Shown here: positions 13,101-22,742 of the stretch, in pieces
Layout of the letters: each line of letters starts with the position of its first letter
How positions within the stretch are numbered: position 1 is the stretch's first letter
DNA from: Silene conica
Lineage: Eukaryota; Streptophyta; Magnoliopsida; Caryophyllales; Caryophyllaceae
DNA: 64,000 bases
Direction: 5' to 3'
NCBI GenBank assembly: GCA_029255685.2
Contig: CM055319.2
Location: 31,529,568-31,593,567, forward strand
Notes under the pieces: model-generated
Told to the model about the DNA's origin: nothing
Database searches by the model: none
Seen by the model: the letters and a program-made list of their open reading frames with translations, nothing else
Translations under genes and position numbers: made by a program

Positions 13101-14216
13101 AAGCAAGCATCGCGGAGTTGGAATCATCGCTTCGACCAAGTGATAAAAGAGAATGGGTTCATTCGATCAGTCGAGGAACCATGTCTCTATATCAAGTCGA
13201 GTGGGAGCAAGATTGTATTCCTAGTACTGTATGTCGATGACATACTCTTGATTGGGAATGACATACCTCTCTTATCTTCGGTTAAAGCATGGTTGAAAAA
13301 CCATTTCCAGATGAAAGATCTGGGAGAGGCACAAAGAATTTTGGGCATCCGTATCTACAGGGATAGATCACGACGGATGTTGTCTCTCAGTCAGGAGTCT
13401 TATATAGATAAGATTCTAGAGAGATTCAGCATGACGAACTCCAAGAAGGGGTTCCTTCCTATGACTCCTGGGCTTCACTTGAGCAAGACTCAAGAAGCTA
13501 AGTCACTGGAAGAGAAAGAGCGCATGAGTCGGATTCCTTATGCTTCGGCAATAGGATCGATCATGTATGCCATGATATGCACACGTCCTGATGTTGCATA
13601 TGCATTGAGTATGACAAGTCGATTCCAAGCTCATCCAGGTGAACAACACTGGATGGCCGTGAAAAACATTCTTAAGTACCTACGGAGGACTAAAGATTGG
13701 GGATTGACTTACGGAGGCGACTCGACGCTCTGCGCCACGGGTTACGCAGATGCTAGCTTCCAAACGGATCGAGATGACTCGAAATCTCAGTCTGGATTCG
13801 TTTTTACTCTTAATGGCACTGCTGTCAGCTGGAAAAGTTCAAAACAGAGTGTTACAGCAGATTCTACGACTGAGTCCGAGTACTATGCCGCCTCGGAAGC
13901 AGCTAAGGAAGCAATATGGATGCGTCAATTATTACAAGGACTCTCGGTAGTGCCTAGTTCGAATGACCCAATCACCGTTTATTGTGACAATAGCGGTGCC
14001 ATCTTCCAAGCTAAGGAGCATAAGTCTAGCAACAAGGCTAGGCATGTACAACGGAAAGCTCATCTAATCAGAGATTACGTGGAGCAAAAGGAGATTTTTA
14101 TTGATAAGATCGCTACGGATGACAACATAGCTGATCCTCTCACAAAAGCATTACCACGTGATAAGCATGAAGGGCACATTCATTCCATGGGAATTGGATG
14201 TGTTCCTAAGTTGTAG
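10185..14216 (+). CDS. copia gag-pol polyprotein (1343 aa, open throughout)
   Basis: Single frame from MAGEDPMPSAKL. Gag (UBN2-like) at residues 1-250. CCHC knuckle CHYCHKTGHWRRSC near 279-292. Aspartic protease LDTGCGSHLC near 329. GAG-pre-integrase HCRMGHINEKRVKQL near 465. Integrase core with HTDVCGPMS, TFTDDLSRYGYVYLM, LRSDRGGEY and NGVSERRNRTLLDMVRSMM (about 520-640). A region with RRSGRVSIPSDRY joins to RT (QMDVKTAFLNGYLEEELYM, LYVDDILL near 1015). RNase H with ADASFQTDRDDSKSQSGF and DSTTESEYYAASEAAKEAIW. The C-terminal end DPLTKALPRDKHEGHIHSMG is typical of plant copia. Full length for the family; it looks whole. Confidence 0.96.
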   Translation: MAGEDPMPSAKLARESWLKAFMDSMNQSTRLRNDGSNFSDWEAALRNAAIADGKLKYLTEPIPAHLGTGARANEVRAHSDFVMEAGAIKNVLIYAMESNLQRRFISHGANKIFTTLSNEFSKAPRIVSYEHTCRFFEAKLQKGQAVSPHILHMIENIEKLEALNCKISENIIVDRMLHSLHYGFALFRANYYMNDMKKTPHELHSLLVQTEKDLKLSGSMKQDVLMISSKGKGKGKAKAQGDLAVGKPRFKKPGFTKSGPAESSNSQGKTKSKDTSMECHYCHKTGHWRRSCPVYREDIKAGRVTPVGMSSSSFIHMIEINHASCGTWVLDTGCGSHLCNHVQGLRNQEPLIKGEVDLRVGNGARVAAVSKGTYMIQLPSGFELFLYNCYYVPSLSKNIISVSALDKLGFSFVIENNSCIFSLHNMIYGKAVSMNGIYVLDQTTEILHVNNKRLKVGDKDQTYLWHCRMGHINEKRVKQLIQNGAISPFDFESYGTCESCLIGKMTRISFKGVGMRAADLLGLIHTDVCGPMSINAREGYRYFITFTDDLSRYGYVYLMKHKSESFDKFKEYQNRVQNQLGRKIKALRSDRGGEYLSHEFDQHLKDCGIVLQLTPLGTPQLNGVSERRNRTLLDMVRSMMTHTVVPDSLWGYALLSTALILNRSPSKAVDKTPYELWKGTVPNLSFIRVWGCEAYVKWRHEDKLGPRSVKTYFIGYPKGTFGHYFYSPTEQRVFVAASATFLEKEFLENKSSNRTFELSEVQEPTTEQPLEETVPSTEAAVDIPEEPRRSGRVSIPSDRYIGMVEEHDTDDVLLLEGNEPTTYKGAMTSSDSKQWLEAMQSEMDSMYENNVWDLVDLPAKVRPLQCKCLYKIKHAVEGQQDIHKARLVAKGFTQVPGLHYDEIFAPVVMLRSIRIILAIVAFHDYEIWQMDVKTAFLNGYLEEELYMVQPEGFIDPEHPKKVCKLKRSIYGLKQASRSWNHRFDQVIKENGFIRSVEEPCLYIKSSGSKIVFLVLYVDDILLIGNDIPLLSSVKAWLKNHFQMKDLGEAQRILGIRIYRDRSRRMLSLSQESYIDKILERFSMTNSKKGFLPMTPGLHLSKTQEAKSLEEKERMSRIPYASAIGSIMYAMICTRPDVAYALSMTSRFQAHPGEQHWMAVKNILKYLRRTKDWGLTYGGDSTLCATGYADASFQTDRDDSKSQSGFVFTLNGTAVSWKSSKQSVTADSTTESEYYAASEAAKEAIWMRQLLQGLSVVPSSNDPITVYCDNSGAIFQAKEHKSSNKARHVQRKAHLIRDYVEQKEIFIDKIATDDNIADPLTKALPRDKHEGHIHSMGIGCVPKL

Positions 14217-15078
14217 TACTCTTTTATGAATTCATGTAATAATTCATTTTCTCGTGTACTCTATTCAACCTTATTGTTATGATATAAAATGTTTTGTTTC
14301 TCATGTGGAATTGTACGCCAATTTTGAACACCACAAAGTGAACTGATTAACATTACATCGTTTTGGTCCTTGATTACCCACTTGAGCTGATAACTCAGGT
14401 AATCATTTTGTGACGTTGGTTGATGGTGGGTTCAACGAGCCATAAGTCACGCGGCTGACTGACCAATCACAAAGGCGAGTTATACGGATATCTCGTAGGA
14501 CACCCCGTGACAACGTTATGGAGTCCTAAATGTTTTATAACATTGGGTGCCTGGTCGTGGATAGGACCTCCATAGTGTTCCTTAGAGTCGAGTCTTTTGA
14601 CCTTCAACTGTGTCTTGAGATTAAGACAGATTTTGGGTAACTTGGGTTTCTTTCCCACGGTCACCGTAACAGGGGCCAAGAGGATTTTTTCTGGGTTATT
14701 TCATGCTGGGCGATATCGGCAGGATTCGAGTTGAGGGAAATATCCAAACCCTTATCAGGATTTTATCATTTCTCAGGGCCACTCGAGGAGTAGTAACTGA
14801 AATGCATGGCCATGCTCGAATACAGATTCGTTTTATCAGTTAAGTTACTCTCTAGTCGGGGAAACCACTCTTGATACAGATCGCTTGTGAGATACGACCT
14901 TTGCGAAGTCGGATTTGCAAATTGTCTTACATTGAGTGGGAGAAATTTTAAAAGGATATGAGATTCGGTTATCGCACCTACACTTGTACGGACAAGTGGG
15001 AGTTTGTTGGAGCTTGTGTCCTCCACATGTAGTGTGATAACGTCATTGCACATACCCTTGTACGGACAAGTGGGAGAT
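14217..15078 (+). other. 3' untranslated region of the copia element with a duplicated tract/LTR-start relic
   Basis: About 860 bp without a gene. Just before the real purine tract and 3' LTR (tract 15068-15078, LTR from 15079) stands an imperfect duplicate 74 bp upstream: the same TTGTACGGACAAGTGGGAG at 14983-15002, followed at 15005 by TGTTGGAGCTTGTGTCCTCC. That second part resembles the LTR start of the other copia element at 58587 more than this element's own LTR. Confidence 0.75.
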
Positions 15079-16077
15079 TGTTGGGGCTGGTGTCCTTGAC
15101 AATTAAGTACAATGACTTATTAAATCTCTTTAAGGATCACAAGGGCATACTTTTGTATTATTACCAGTTGATCCACGTTTATCAATAACGGTTGGCTTGC
15201 TAGATAAGTTTGACGTTATTGTCATACGGATGGCGGTGATCAACTGGTCCCTATACGTCACACCTATAGGACACGTTTGAGAGATGTGAAGGTATGAAAA
15301 TACAGTCACATTTTGCCGGATAAGACTAAACAGTTAGTCAGAGGTATTGACTATTAAATTAGTCAATAAGATGTTGAGATTATTATTTAATACGGATTAA
15401 ATAATTTTAGCTAATACGGATTACATGTTTAATTCGTAAATTAAATATAAACGGTTATATATTTAATTAAATATTGTATTCGCGAATTAATATAAACAGT
15501 TATATTAATTTGGGTAATTATACAATATCGTATTTTGTCAGACCATTATTAATATATCGACTGTATTGATATCTGATAACATGTTACGATTTATAATTAA
15601 AATCCCGCGAATAACTCATAGCTAAATGGGTCGAATCATGAATTAGAATAAGGTAAGACTGGAAAGCCCACCCTTACCCTATTCAAATATTTTGGCCAAG
15701 TGTAGTATATAAGGAGGAGACTTCTCCTTATGTAAAACACTGTTGTTGCACTGACTACATAATTCTCAAGAAAATTAGGGTTTTGAGAGCATTCTTCTCC
15801 CAAAACCTCAGATCTCACATCTAAAACCTAAATAGCTCTCCCAATATTGCAAGGCAGTTGGAGAGGATTTCTAGCACGCGCGGCCTCGTCTCATTCTAAG
15901 TCTTGGGTGCAAGTTATAGGAGGGAATTTGTGTTAATTCCTGTTCTTAGGCCTTTCGCACAAGGACTAAAGGTTGTACTTCTTTTCTTATCCTTTTTAAT
16001 CTTATGACTATAAACACAACTATATTTTTCATTATAATCCTGCAAGTTTAGGGTGAATACATGCTTTATTCCCCACA
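15079..16077 (+). repeat. 3' LTR of the copia element
   Basis: 999 bp, nearly identical to 7335-8332, ends CCCCACA and is followed by the target duplication CTTCG at 16078-16082. Confidence 0.95.
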
Positions 16078-16082
16078 CTTCG

Positions 16083-18361
16083 CGTATCGACGCATGCCAT
16101 TTGGGTTGTGTAATGCTCCCGAAACATTTCAGCGCTGTATGGTTAGTATTTTCTCTGAGTATGTGGAAAATTTCATTGAGGTATTTATGGATGATTTTAC
16201 TGTCCATGGTGACTCTTTTGATGCATGTCTGAGTCACTTATCACTTGTTTTGCAGCGTTGTGTTGACACTAACCTTGTACTTAATTCTGAGAAATGCCAT
16301 TTCATGGTGGAACAGGGTATAGTTTTGGGGCATGTTGTGTCGGGTAAGGGGATAGAGGTAGATAAAGCAAAAATTGATACAATTCAGACTTTACCCTATC
16401 CTACTAATGTGCGCGAAGTTCGCTCCTTTCTTGGACATGCAGGTTTTTACAGAAGGTTCATTAAGGATTTTTCCAAGGTTGCACAACCATTGTGCAAATT
16501 GCTGCAAAAGGAGGTTGACTTTGTGTTTGATGAGGATTTCAAGGCGGCATTTGATCAGCTGAAAACCCGTCTTACCACTGCTCCAATTATTCAGGCTCCT
16601 GATTGGTCTCTTCCGTTTGAGATCATGTGTGATGCGAGCGACTATGCTCTTGGAGCGGTCTTGGGTCAAAAAGATGGAAGAGCCTCTCATGTCATTCATT
16701 ATGCCTCTATGACTCTTAATGATGCAAAACGCAACTACTCTACTACTGAGAAAGAGATGTTGGCTGTTGTGTTTGCTTTAGAAAAATTTCGTTCTTACTT
16801 GCTTGGTACTAAAGTTGTTATTTATACAGATCATGCTGCCCTTCGTCACTTGATGACAAAGAAGGAAGCCAAGCCTAGGTTAATCCGTTGGATTCTCCTC
16901 CTAAGTGAGTTCGACATTGAGGTGAGAGACAAGAAAGGTGCAGAGAACGTGGTCGTAGATCACTTGAGTCGGTTGGTAAGGAATGATGACCATGACCAAG
17001 GTTTAGAGGTGGTAAAAGGAGTTTTTCCTGATGAAAATTTATTTTCTTTACGCACTCTGGAACCTTGGTATGCTAAAATTGTCAACTATTTGGTCTCTAA
17101 CAAGTTTCCTACTTGGTTTTCTAAAGCGCAGAAAGATAAGATTCGCAGTGACGCGAAACACTATGTGTGGGATGATCCATATTTATGGAAGCATTGCTCT
17201 GATCAGATTATTAGGCGGTGTGTTTCTGAGAATGAGATGACTTCTATTCTCACTTTTTGTCACTCTCATGCATGTGGTGGTCACTTTGGGTCCAAGAGAA
17301 CAGCAAGGAAGGTGCTCGATTGTGGTTTTTACTGGCCACACCTGTTTCGAGATGCCCATGGATTTTGTAAGTCTTGTGACAACTGTCAAAGAGTGGGGAA
17401 CATATCCCAACGCAATGAAATGCCTCAAACCCCCATTATTTGTTGTGAAATTTTCGATGTGTGGGGGATTGATTTCATGGGGCCGTTCCCTAATTCTTGT
17501 GGATTTAGTTACATACTACTTGCTGTCGATTATGTTTCGAAGTGGGTAGAAGCAATACCCACTAAGACTGATGATTCTAAAGTGGTTGCAGATTTTATCA
17601 AGTCATTCATCTTTGTTAGGTTTGGATTTCCAAAGGCCATAATCAGTGATCGTGGGACGCATTTTTGCAATAGAATAGTTGGTGCTTTATTGAAGAAGTA
17701 CCATGTCACTCACAAAGTCTCAACTGCATATCACCCACAGACCAATGGGCAAGCCGAGGTGTCGAATAGGGAGGTGAAATCTATTTTAGAGAAAACGGTA
17801 AATCCCAATCGTAAGGATTGGACTCAACGCTTGGAAGATGCGTTATGGGCCTACCGTACTGCTTATAAGACACCTATAGGTATGTCTCCGTACCGGTTAG
17901 TGTTTGGAAAACCGTGTCATCTGCCAGTGGAGCTCGAGCATCGAGCTTATTGGGCGGTGAAGAATTTCAATACGAGTTTGGTCGGAGCAGGTGAGAATCG
18001 GAAGTTAGAGTTACAAGAGCTTGAAGAAATCCGAAATGACTCGTATGAGAATGCGGCTATTTATAAGGAAAAGACGAGATTATTGCATTACAAGATGATA
18101 TCTAGAAAGGAGTTCACAGTGGGACAAAAAGTACTCCTTTTTCAATCTCGCTTTAAGCTATTTCCTGGTAAGTTGAGGTCACGTTGGGTTGGACCGTATG
18201 TGGTTACGGAAGTGGCATCTCATGGAGCTATTGAGATACGTAGTTTGGCCACCAACAAAGTTTTGAAGGTGAACGGTCAACGTTTAAAGCCATATTACGA
18301 GGGGTTTCAAGTTGAGACGGTGGAGAGTTTGACCCTCTATGAACCGACTTATGAAGACTAA
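16083..18361 (+). CDS. Rest of RT, RNase H and integrase of the Athila-type element
   Basis: This is the part of pol downstream of the copia insertion; the longer open frame starting at 16061 begins inside the copia LTR and is only a chance extension. Seen: RT ([16 protein letters not shown], the catalytic FMDD in [10 protein letters not shown] near 16185, SEKCHFM). RNase H ([42 protein letters not shown]). Integrase HHCC zinc finger ([19 protein letters not shown]) and DDE core ([45 protein letters not shown]). The C-terminal part ends [14 protein letters not shown]. No chromodomain. The frame is open to its end at 18361. Confidence 0.92.
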
Positions 18362-19311
18362 CTCTCATTCCGAAGTCGAGCGAACGACTTTAAACAAAAG
18401 CGCTCACGGGAGGCAACCCAAGTTTTTATTCTTGTTGTTTTTCTTTTATGCAATGTTCTCTTTACTAATTTTATGTTTTTTTTTTAGGTTGGAAGCTTTT
18501 CGTCCCAAAAAAAAAAAAAAAAAAAAAAAAAGCGAGAAATCGGCCAAATCCGCGACCCGCGCCATTTCCCGCGGCCAGCCCAGCACCCTGCGCATAAACA
18601 ACACAAACGAAAAAAAAAGAGAAGCTTGAACAGCCAAATCCGCGACCCGCGGGAATCCCAGCGACCCGCCCCTCGTCCGGAAAGAAACCAAAAAAAAAAA
18701 AAAAAAAAAAAAAAGCCAGCGAAAACCGCGACCCGCCCGCCTCTTTTTTTTTTTTTTTTTCTTTTATTTCCATCACCCCTCACATAACCCTTCCTACCAC
18801 CACACTTCCCTTCCACCAACACCAACTTCCACACTCACTACATCCACCACCGTGCCGCCGCCAGCCACCACTGTGCCGCCGCCAGCCCCACCGTGCCACC
18901 GCCGACGCCACCACGCCATCGCCCCTTTCTCATCTCTTTGAGTCACACTTGGGTTGGTTGCTCTTAGAATTGACGGTATTGCTTTTGGAATTGACGGTGT
19001 TTCCATTTTTCACCAATAACTTATGAATGGTTGGTGAGTTCCTCTCTTAATTCAACTTTCATTTTAGGTTTGCCTTGAATTTATTTCATTGTTAAACCTA
19101 ACTTTAGTTTACTAAGGTTGTTATTGGGAGTCTTGGCTAGGGTTAGTTTGTTGTTGTTGGTAAAGGTTTGGAGGTTTTAGGAGTTTAATTGTATGCATTT
19201 GTTCTATTCTTATGCTTTGTGGGTCTTGGGATACTTGAATTGTGCAATTGAAAGAGCTTTTGGTAGTGCCTAGAAGGTGTTTGAGGATTTGCCTAAGAGG
19301 ATAACTGGTCT
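18362..19311 (+). other. Spacer between pol and the second ORF of the Athila-type element
   Basis: No gene. Long homopolymer runs (A at about 18507-18530 and 18690-18713, T at about 18744-18760) alternate with GC-rich stretches containing CCGCGACCCGCG at about 18548 and 18640. These are the reverse complement of the GCGGGTCGCGG boxes in the element's own LTRs. The small minus-strand frames here are low-complexity artefacts. Confidence 0.75.
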
Positions 19312-20595
19312 TTGGTTATGGGTAACAAGAAATTGAAGAAATCGGTTGTTGATTTTATGGGGTGTGAGAATTTGAGTACTGAGCATAAGAAAGTGTGGCG
19401 GATTTTGTTTGACCGAGTTATAATGTCTACCAAGTTTGTCAACCCCTTTGCCACTGACATACTTGGGATTCGAGATGCGGTACCGGAATTGCTTGGTCGG
19501 GTTGGTTTGGGAGCTTTCTGTGCCATTCAAGCACCCACTTTTCGGAGGTTTACCTTAGAATTTCTCTCCACTTTGCGTGTGCACAGAGGTGATGATCCCC
19601 CTCGGATCACTTTTCATCTTGATGGCGAGGAGAGGGAGTTGACTTTTGAGGAGTTCAGGGGGATTTTTGGGATTGATGAGAGGGCGGACGGGGAGTGCCA
19701 TAAATTAAGTTCACTAGAGCAAGCGGTCTTTTGGAAGGCTATTACGGGGGGAGCAGGATTTCGACCGGCGGGTGAGAAAAATGCTGATATACCACATCCG
19801 GCCCTTCGCTACATTCATCGCGTCTTGACATCTACATTCCTATGCAAGGGTGAACCAACACATCTTCCCCGTACTGATTTGACATATTTGTGGGCAATGA
19901 TGCCCGAGAGTCATAGCCGTCCGGATTGGTTGGAGATTTTTCTGTCTGGGTGTGAGAAGCACCAAAAAGCTGCTTCGGGAAATATTCCGATGGGGGGCAT
20001 GGTTACTCTCCTTGCTCGTCACTTTGACCTTGAGGACCCTGACGATGTAGTAGCAGGCGAGACTTCCGTTAGTCTAGAGTTGATGAAGAGTTGTGAGATG
20101 GTTGTGTGGGTAGCTGAATTTGCCGACTATGTATGGACCCGGGGAACTGATCATCAATATTACTTGCGGTTACCTAGGGGCGAAGAAGGTCGACCGCTTC
20201 CATTAGGACCTACCCCGGCCCATTTCTTCCTTCGATCCGATATAGGGCTCGTCAATCCCGGGCCAGCTATGCCACGTTCGTCACCAGTTAGGTCGTCACC
20301 TCTTGAGGTGACCGGTCCTTCTGGTCCACCAGATTTTGCGAATTGGGGTGCGTGGAGAGAGCAGATGGAAGATTTGCAGGAAGAGAGCGTCGACCATTCT
20401 CGTTTTTGTGCTGAGGTAAGCCGTTGTGTGAATGAGTTTCACTTGAAGAAATACCCGGGCGAGTATGCGGAGCCTTCTTCGGAATTCTATGCCGAGCTAG
20501 CTGCTAGAAAGGAGGCCCGGTTGGCACGGAAAGCGGACGTGAGGCACACTCACGTGACGCTACTTCCCCTTCTCATTCTTGAGCTTTTGAGGTAA
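19312..20595 (+). CDS. Second ORF of the Athila-type element (427 aa, 'Athila ORF' family)
   Basis: Open frame beginning MVMGNKKLKKS. The segment from residue about 60 to 280 (CAIQAPTFRRFTLEFLSTL, RITFHLDGEERELTFEEF, then FRGIFGI) matches the plant ORF found after pol in Athila elements (the Pfam family named after ATHILA ORF-1). Its position corresponds to env in retroviruses. I see no convincing signal peptide or transmembrane helix, so an envelope role is not supported here; the function is unknown. The second M (residue 3, at 19318) is an equally possible start. It looks whole. Confidence 0.8.
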   Translation: MVMGNKKLKKSVVDFMGCENLSTEHKKVWRILFDRVIMSTKFVNPFATDILGIRDAVPELLGRVGLGAFCAIQAPTFRRFTLEFLSTLRVHRGDDPPRITFHLDGEERELTFEEFRGIFGIDERADGECHKLSSLEQAVFWKAITGGAGFRPAGEKNADIPHPALRYIHRVLTSTFLCKGEPTHLPRTDLTYLWAMMPESHSRPDWLEIFLSGCEKHQKAASGNIPMGGMVTLLARHFDLEDPDDVVAGETSVSLELMKSCEMVVWVAEFADYVWTRGTDHQYYLRLPRGEEGRPLPLGPTPAHFFLRSDIGLVNPGPAMPRSSPVRSSPLEVTGPSGPPDFANWGAWREQMEDLQEESVDHSRFCAEVSRCVNEFHLKKYPGEYAEPSSEFYAELAARKEARLARKADVRHTHVTLLPLLILELLR

Positions 20596-21398
20596 TCCCT
20601 TTCTTCTTTTTGTTTTGCCTTATTCTCACACATTTGAGGACAAAGTGTCATTCAAGAGTGGGGAAGGGAGTTATACTCAATGTACATATTTTCATTAAGT
20701 CTATCAAAAAAAAAAAAAAAATGAAAAAAAAAAGAAGAAAAAAAAAAAAAGAGGAATACCCGGCTAGGTGAAAACCCGAAAGGGCGCCTAGGCAAAAAAT
20801 GGGAAAAGTGGCCGAGGACGGAGTGAAAACCCGAAAGGGCGCTCCGGGTAAAATGAAGAATTGAGATGCGTGCCACGAGAGTTAGTGTGAGGACATCGCT
20901 AGAGTGAAAACCCGCAAGGGCGGGCGCTCTAGGCAAAATGAGAGATCTAAGAAAAAAAACACACTATGTTTTCCCTCTTTATTTTTGGTGGGCGTCATAA
21001 GAAGGGTGTCAAAGAAGGTTGTTTTGGGTAGGACTAGTGGCTAAGGTGAGGAGAACCGCGGTGCGTTGTTGTTGGTTGCACCTTGCTGATGCGGTTGTTG
21101 GTAGTAGGTTGGCTAAGGAGTAGAGGCGTCTAGGAAAATTTTCATGGCATGTGGTTATGTTTTGTTCAGACATGTTGGGTTGATTGTTGGGTGACTCGAT
21201 TTTTGTTGTGGCCATGAAATTTTTGTTCTAGTCTAGGTAGGAGGAATAAGGGGCATAGACTTTTGTACTTGCAAAGTAAACTTGTTGGTGATAGCGTAAG
21301 TCGTGTTTGTTGGGTTTGAAGAGCTTTGTTGAACTTACCTATGTCTTTGTTTCCGAGTTTTGCTCGGGGACGAGCAAAGGCCTAAGCGTGGGGAAGTT
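20596..21398 (+). other. 3' non-coding region and purine tract of the Athila-type element
   Basis: Begins with A-rich runs (20706-20753), continues with three repeated hairpins (listed separately), and ends in GCGTGGGGAAGTT at about 21386-21398, the polypurine tract immediately before the 3' LTR. No coding sequence supported. Confidence 0.8.
20764..20932 (+). other. Three covarying RNA hairpins with A-bulge and GNRA loop
   Basis: Hairpin 1 at 20764-20791: outer stem CTAGGTG/CGCCTAG. Hairpin 2 at 20819-20846: outer stem CGGAGTG/CGCTCCG. Hairpin 3 at 20899-20932: outer stem CTAGAGTG/CGCTCTAG. All have AAAA bulged on the 5' side, inner stem CCC/GGG and a four-base loop (GAAA, GAAA, GCAA: GNRA type). 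Each is followed at once by GG(C/G)(A/T)AAAA. The outer stems differ in sequence but stay paired, which is compensatory change. I know no named RNA family with this form; the function is unknown. Confidence 0.8.
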
Positions 21399-22737
21399 TG
21401 ATATGCCGTATTTAGTACGGGTTTAAGAGGCGTGAGTTAGTTGGATAAACATGATATAAATGGGTTGTTAGAAGGATAATTGCATTAAGATCCATATTGA
21501 GTTGTTGGCATTATTTTGGGAGTTTTAGAAGGGATTATGGATCAATGAAGTGTAGGTATCTTTTGGCTTGGAGTTTTTGTTAATCATGGATAGGGTGCAT
21601 ACGGTTTTGCCCTTTTTGGCCCAACAGGTGAAGGAAGCGAACCATTGGTCAAGCCCGTTGTTCAAGCAAGGAAAGACGAAGAAGGAAGAAACGCGTCAGA
21701 ATCTCCCGCGGGTCGCGGATTTTTCCCGCGGGTCGCGGATGTGGCCGCGGGTCGCCCGTGTGTCGGCTAGCATCGGTTTCTAATTTCTTTGTTTCCAACT
21801 TTCAGCGAGACTTTGAGATTTTTATTTTATCTTTATTTTGTTTATGACTTTTGGTATTAGGTTAAGTAGGAGGGAGACTAGAGTTTGGCAGTTACTTTTA
21901 CTTTGGAAAAAAAGAACTCTTATTTTGTTATTCCTTATGCAAACTATGAAGAACTAATTCTCCTTTCTCGATTCAAGGTATTTTGAAGCCACAAGTTTAT
22001 CAATTGTGAGACCGTCTTAATCCTCTATTTTATGCTTGAGTATTATTTATTCTCCGTTCATAATTTATGATTGATGTATGTTTAATTGATTTGGCCAATT
22101 GATTATTTCATCCTTCGATCTAGTGCAATTCTATATGTTTGAATCCGTAATTGTTCAATTCATTAGATAAAGTTGCAACCTTTAATCCAATTAATTGTAT
22201 GCGTTTCATAGTAGTTGGGAAAAAGGGGGAATAAATATATAATTCGAACCGATAACCGCGTGTGTTAAAGGTCGTTATTCTTGTTGTATGTTCTGTTCAT
22301 TCATGCTGTTTATGAATTAAATCTAGACGCGTGGATTAGATTGTTCATTGATTAGGTTGCTTAGTCTCGCGTTCCGAGCTGAGTAATATTATTTGCGGAA
22401 CATATAAGACTCTTGTCTTACAACGGGATACTCAAGGGGCAAATAGGGATTAATAATCGACGATCAATTGTTAACTAGTAGTGGATAAACCTTGACTCGG
22501 GTTTCTAAATCATCTGAAATCTTTGTTACTTTTAGTCTTTCACCCTTTTATTTAATTGTTTTTCTTGTTGCTTAATCATCCAAACCCCCCCCCTTGGTTA
22601 CAATTTTGTCTGCACTTGTTTACACATAAGTTGCATCGTCTTCCCTGCGGATTCGACACCCGACTTACCTCTACTATATAGTTAAGGTATTAGGACTTTA
22701 TTACTTATTTTTGGGAGCATACGACTTCGGCTCACCA
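21399..22737 (+). repeat. 3' LTR of the Athila-type element
   Basis: 1339 bp, near-identical to 2720-4089. One fewer GC-rich box unit and a C run of 9 (22585-22593) against 22. Followed by the duplication ATATC at 22738-22742. Confidence 0.95.
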
Positions 22738-22742
22738 ATATC

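Larger units (their letters stand above)
7335..16077 (+). mobile_element. Whole-looking Ty1/copia retrotransposon
   Basis: 8743 bp. LTRs at 7335-8332 and 15079-16077 start TGTTGGGG and end CCCCACA. Target duplication CTTCG lies at 7330-7334 and 16078-16082. It has a PBS, a 1.84-kb leader, one uninterrupted gag-pol frame of 1343 codons in copia order (integrase before RT), a purine tract (GTGGGAGA before 15079) and a 3' LTR. The LTRs differ by about eight substitutions and one indel in 998 bp (0.8 percent): roughly 0.3 My at 1.3e-8, or 0.6 My at 7e-9 substitutions per site per year. The lineage is probably near Angela/TAR/Tork; I cannot decide from sequence alone. Confidence 0.96.
2720..22737 (+). 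mobile_element. Athila-type Ty3/gypsy retrotransposon, split by a copia element
   Basis: LTRs at 2720-4089 and 21399-22737 begin TGATATGCCG and end CTCACCA. The target duplication ATATC lies at 2715-2719 and 22738-22742. A TGGCGCCGTTGCCGGGGA-type PBS follows the left LTR. Parts in order: gag, protease, RT start, the copia insertion (7335-16077 plus its CTTCG duplication), rest of RT, RNase H, integrase, a second ORF of the Athila type, a structured 3' region, a purine tract and the 3' LTR. Without the insertion it is about 11.3 kb. Apart from that one insertion its parts look whole. The LTRs differ by about five substitutions over about 1.33 kb plus length changes, so it is young (well under 1 My at usual plant rates). 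Confidence 0.95.

Noticed and set aside
7335-16077. Copia open frame as a host gene
   Set aside because: Protease, integrase, RT and RNase H in copia order between LTRs with a target duplication show it is a retrotransposon.
18446-18834. Minus-strand frames with Phe/Lys runs
   Set aside because: Products of poly-A and poly-T runs in the Athila spacer.
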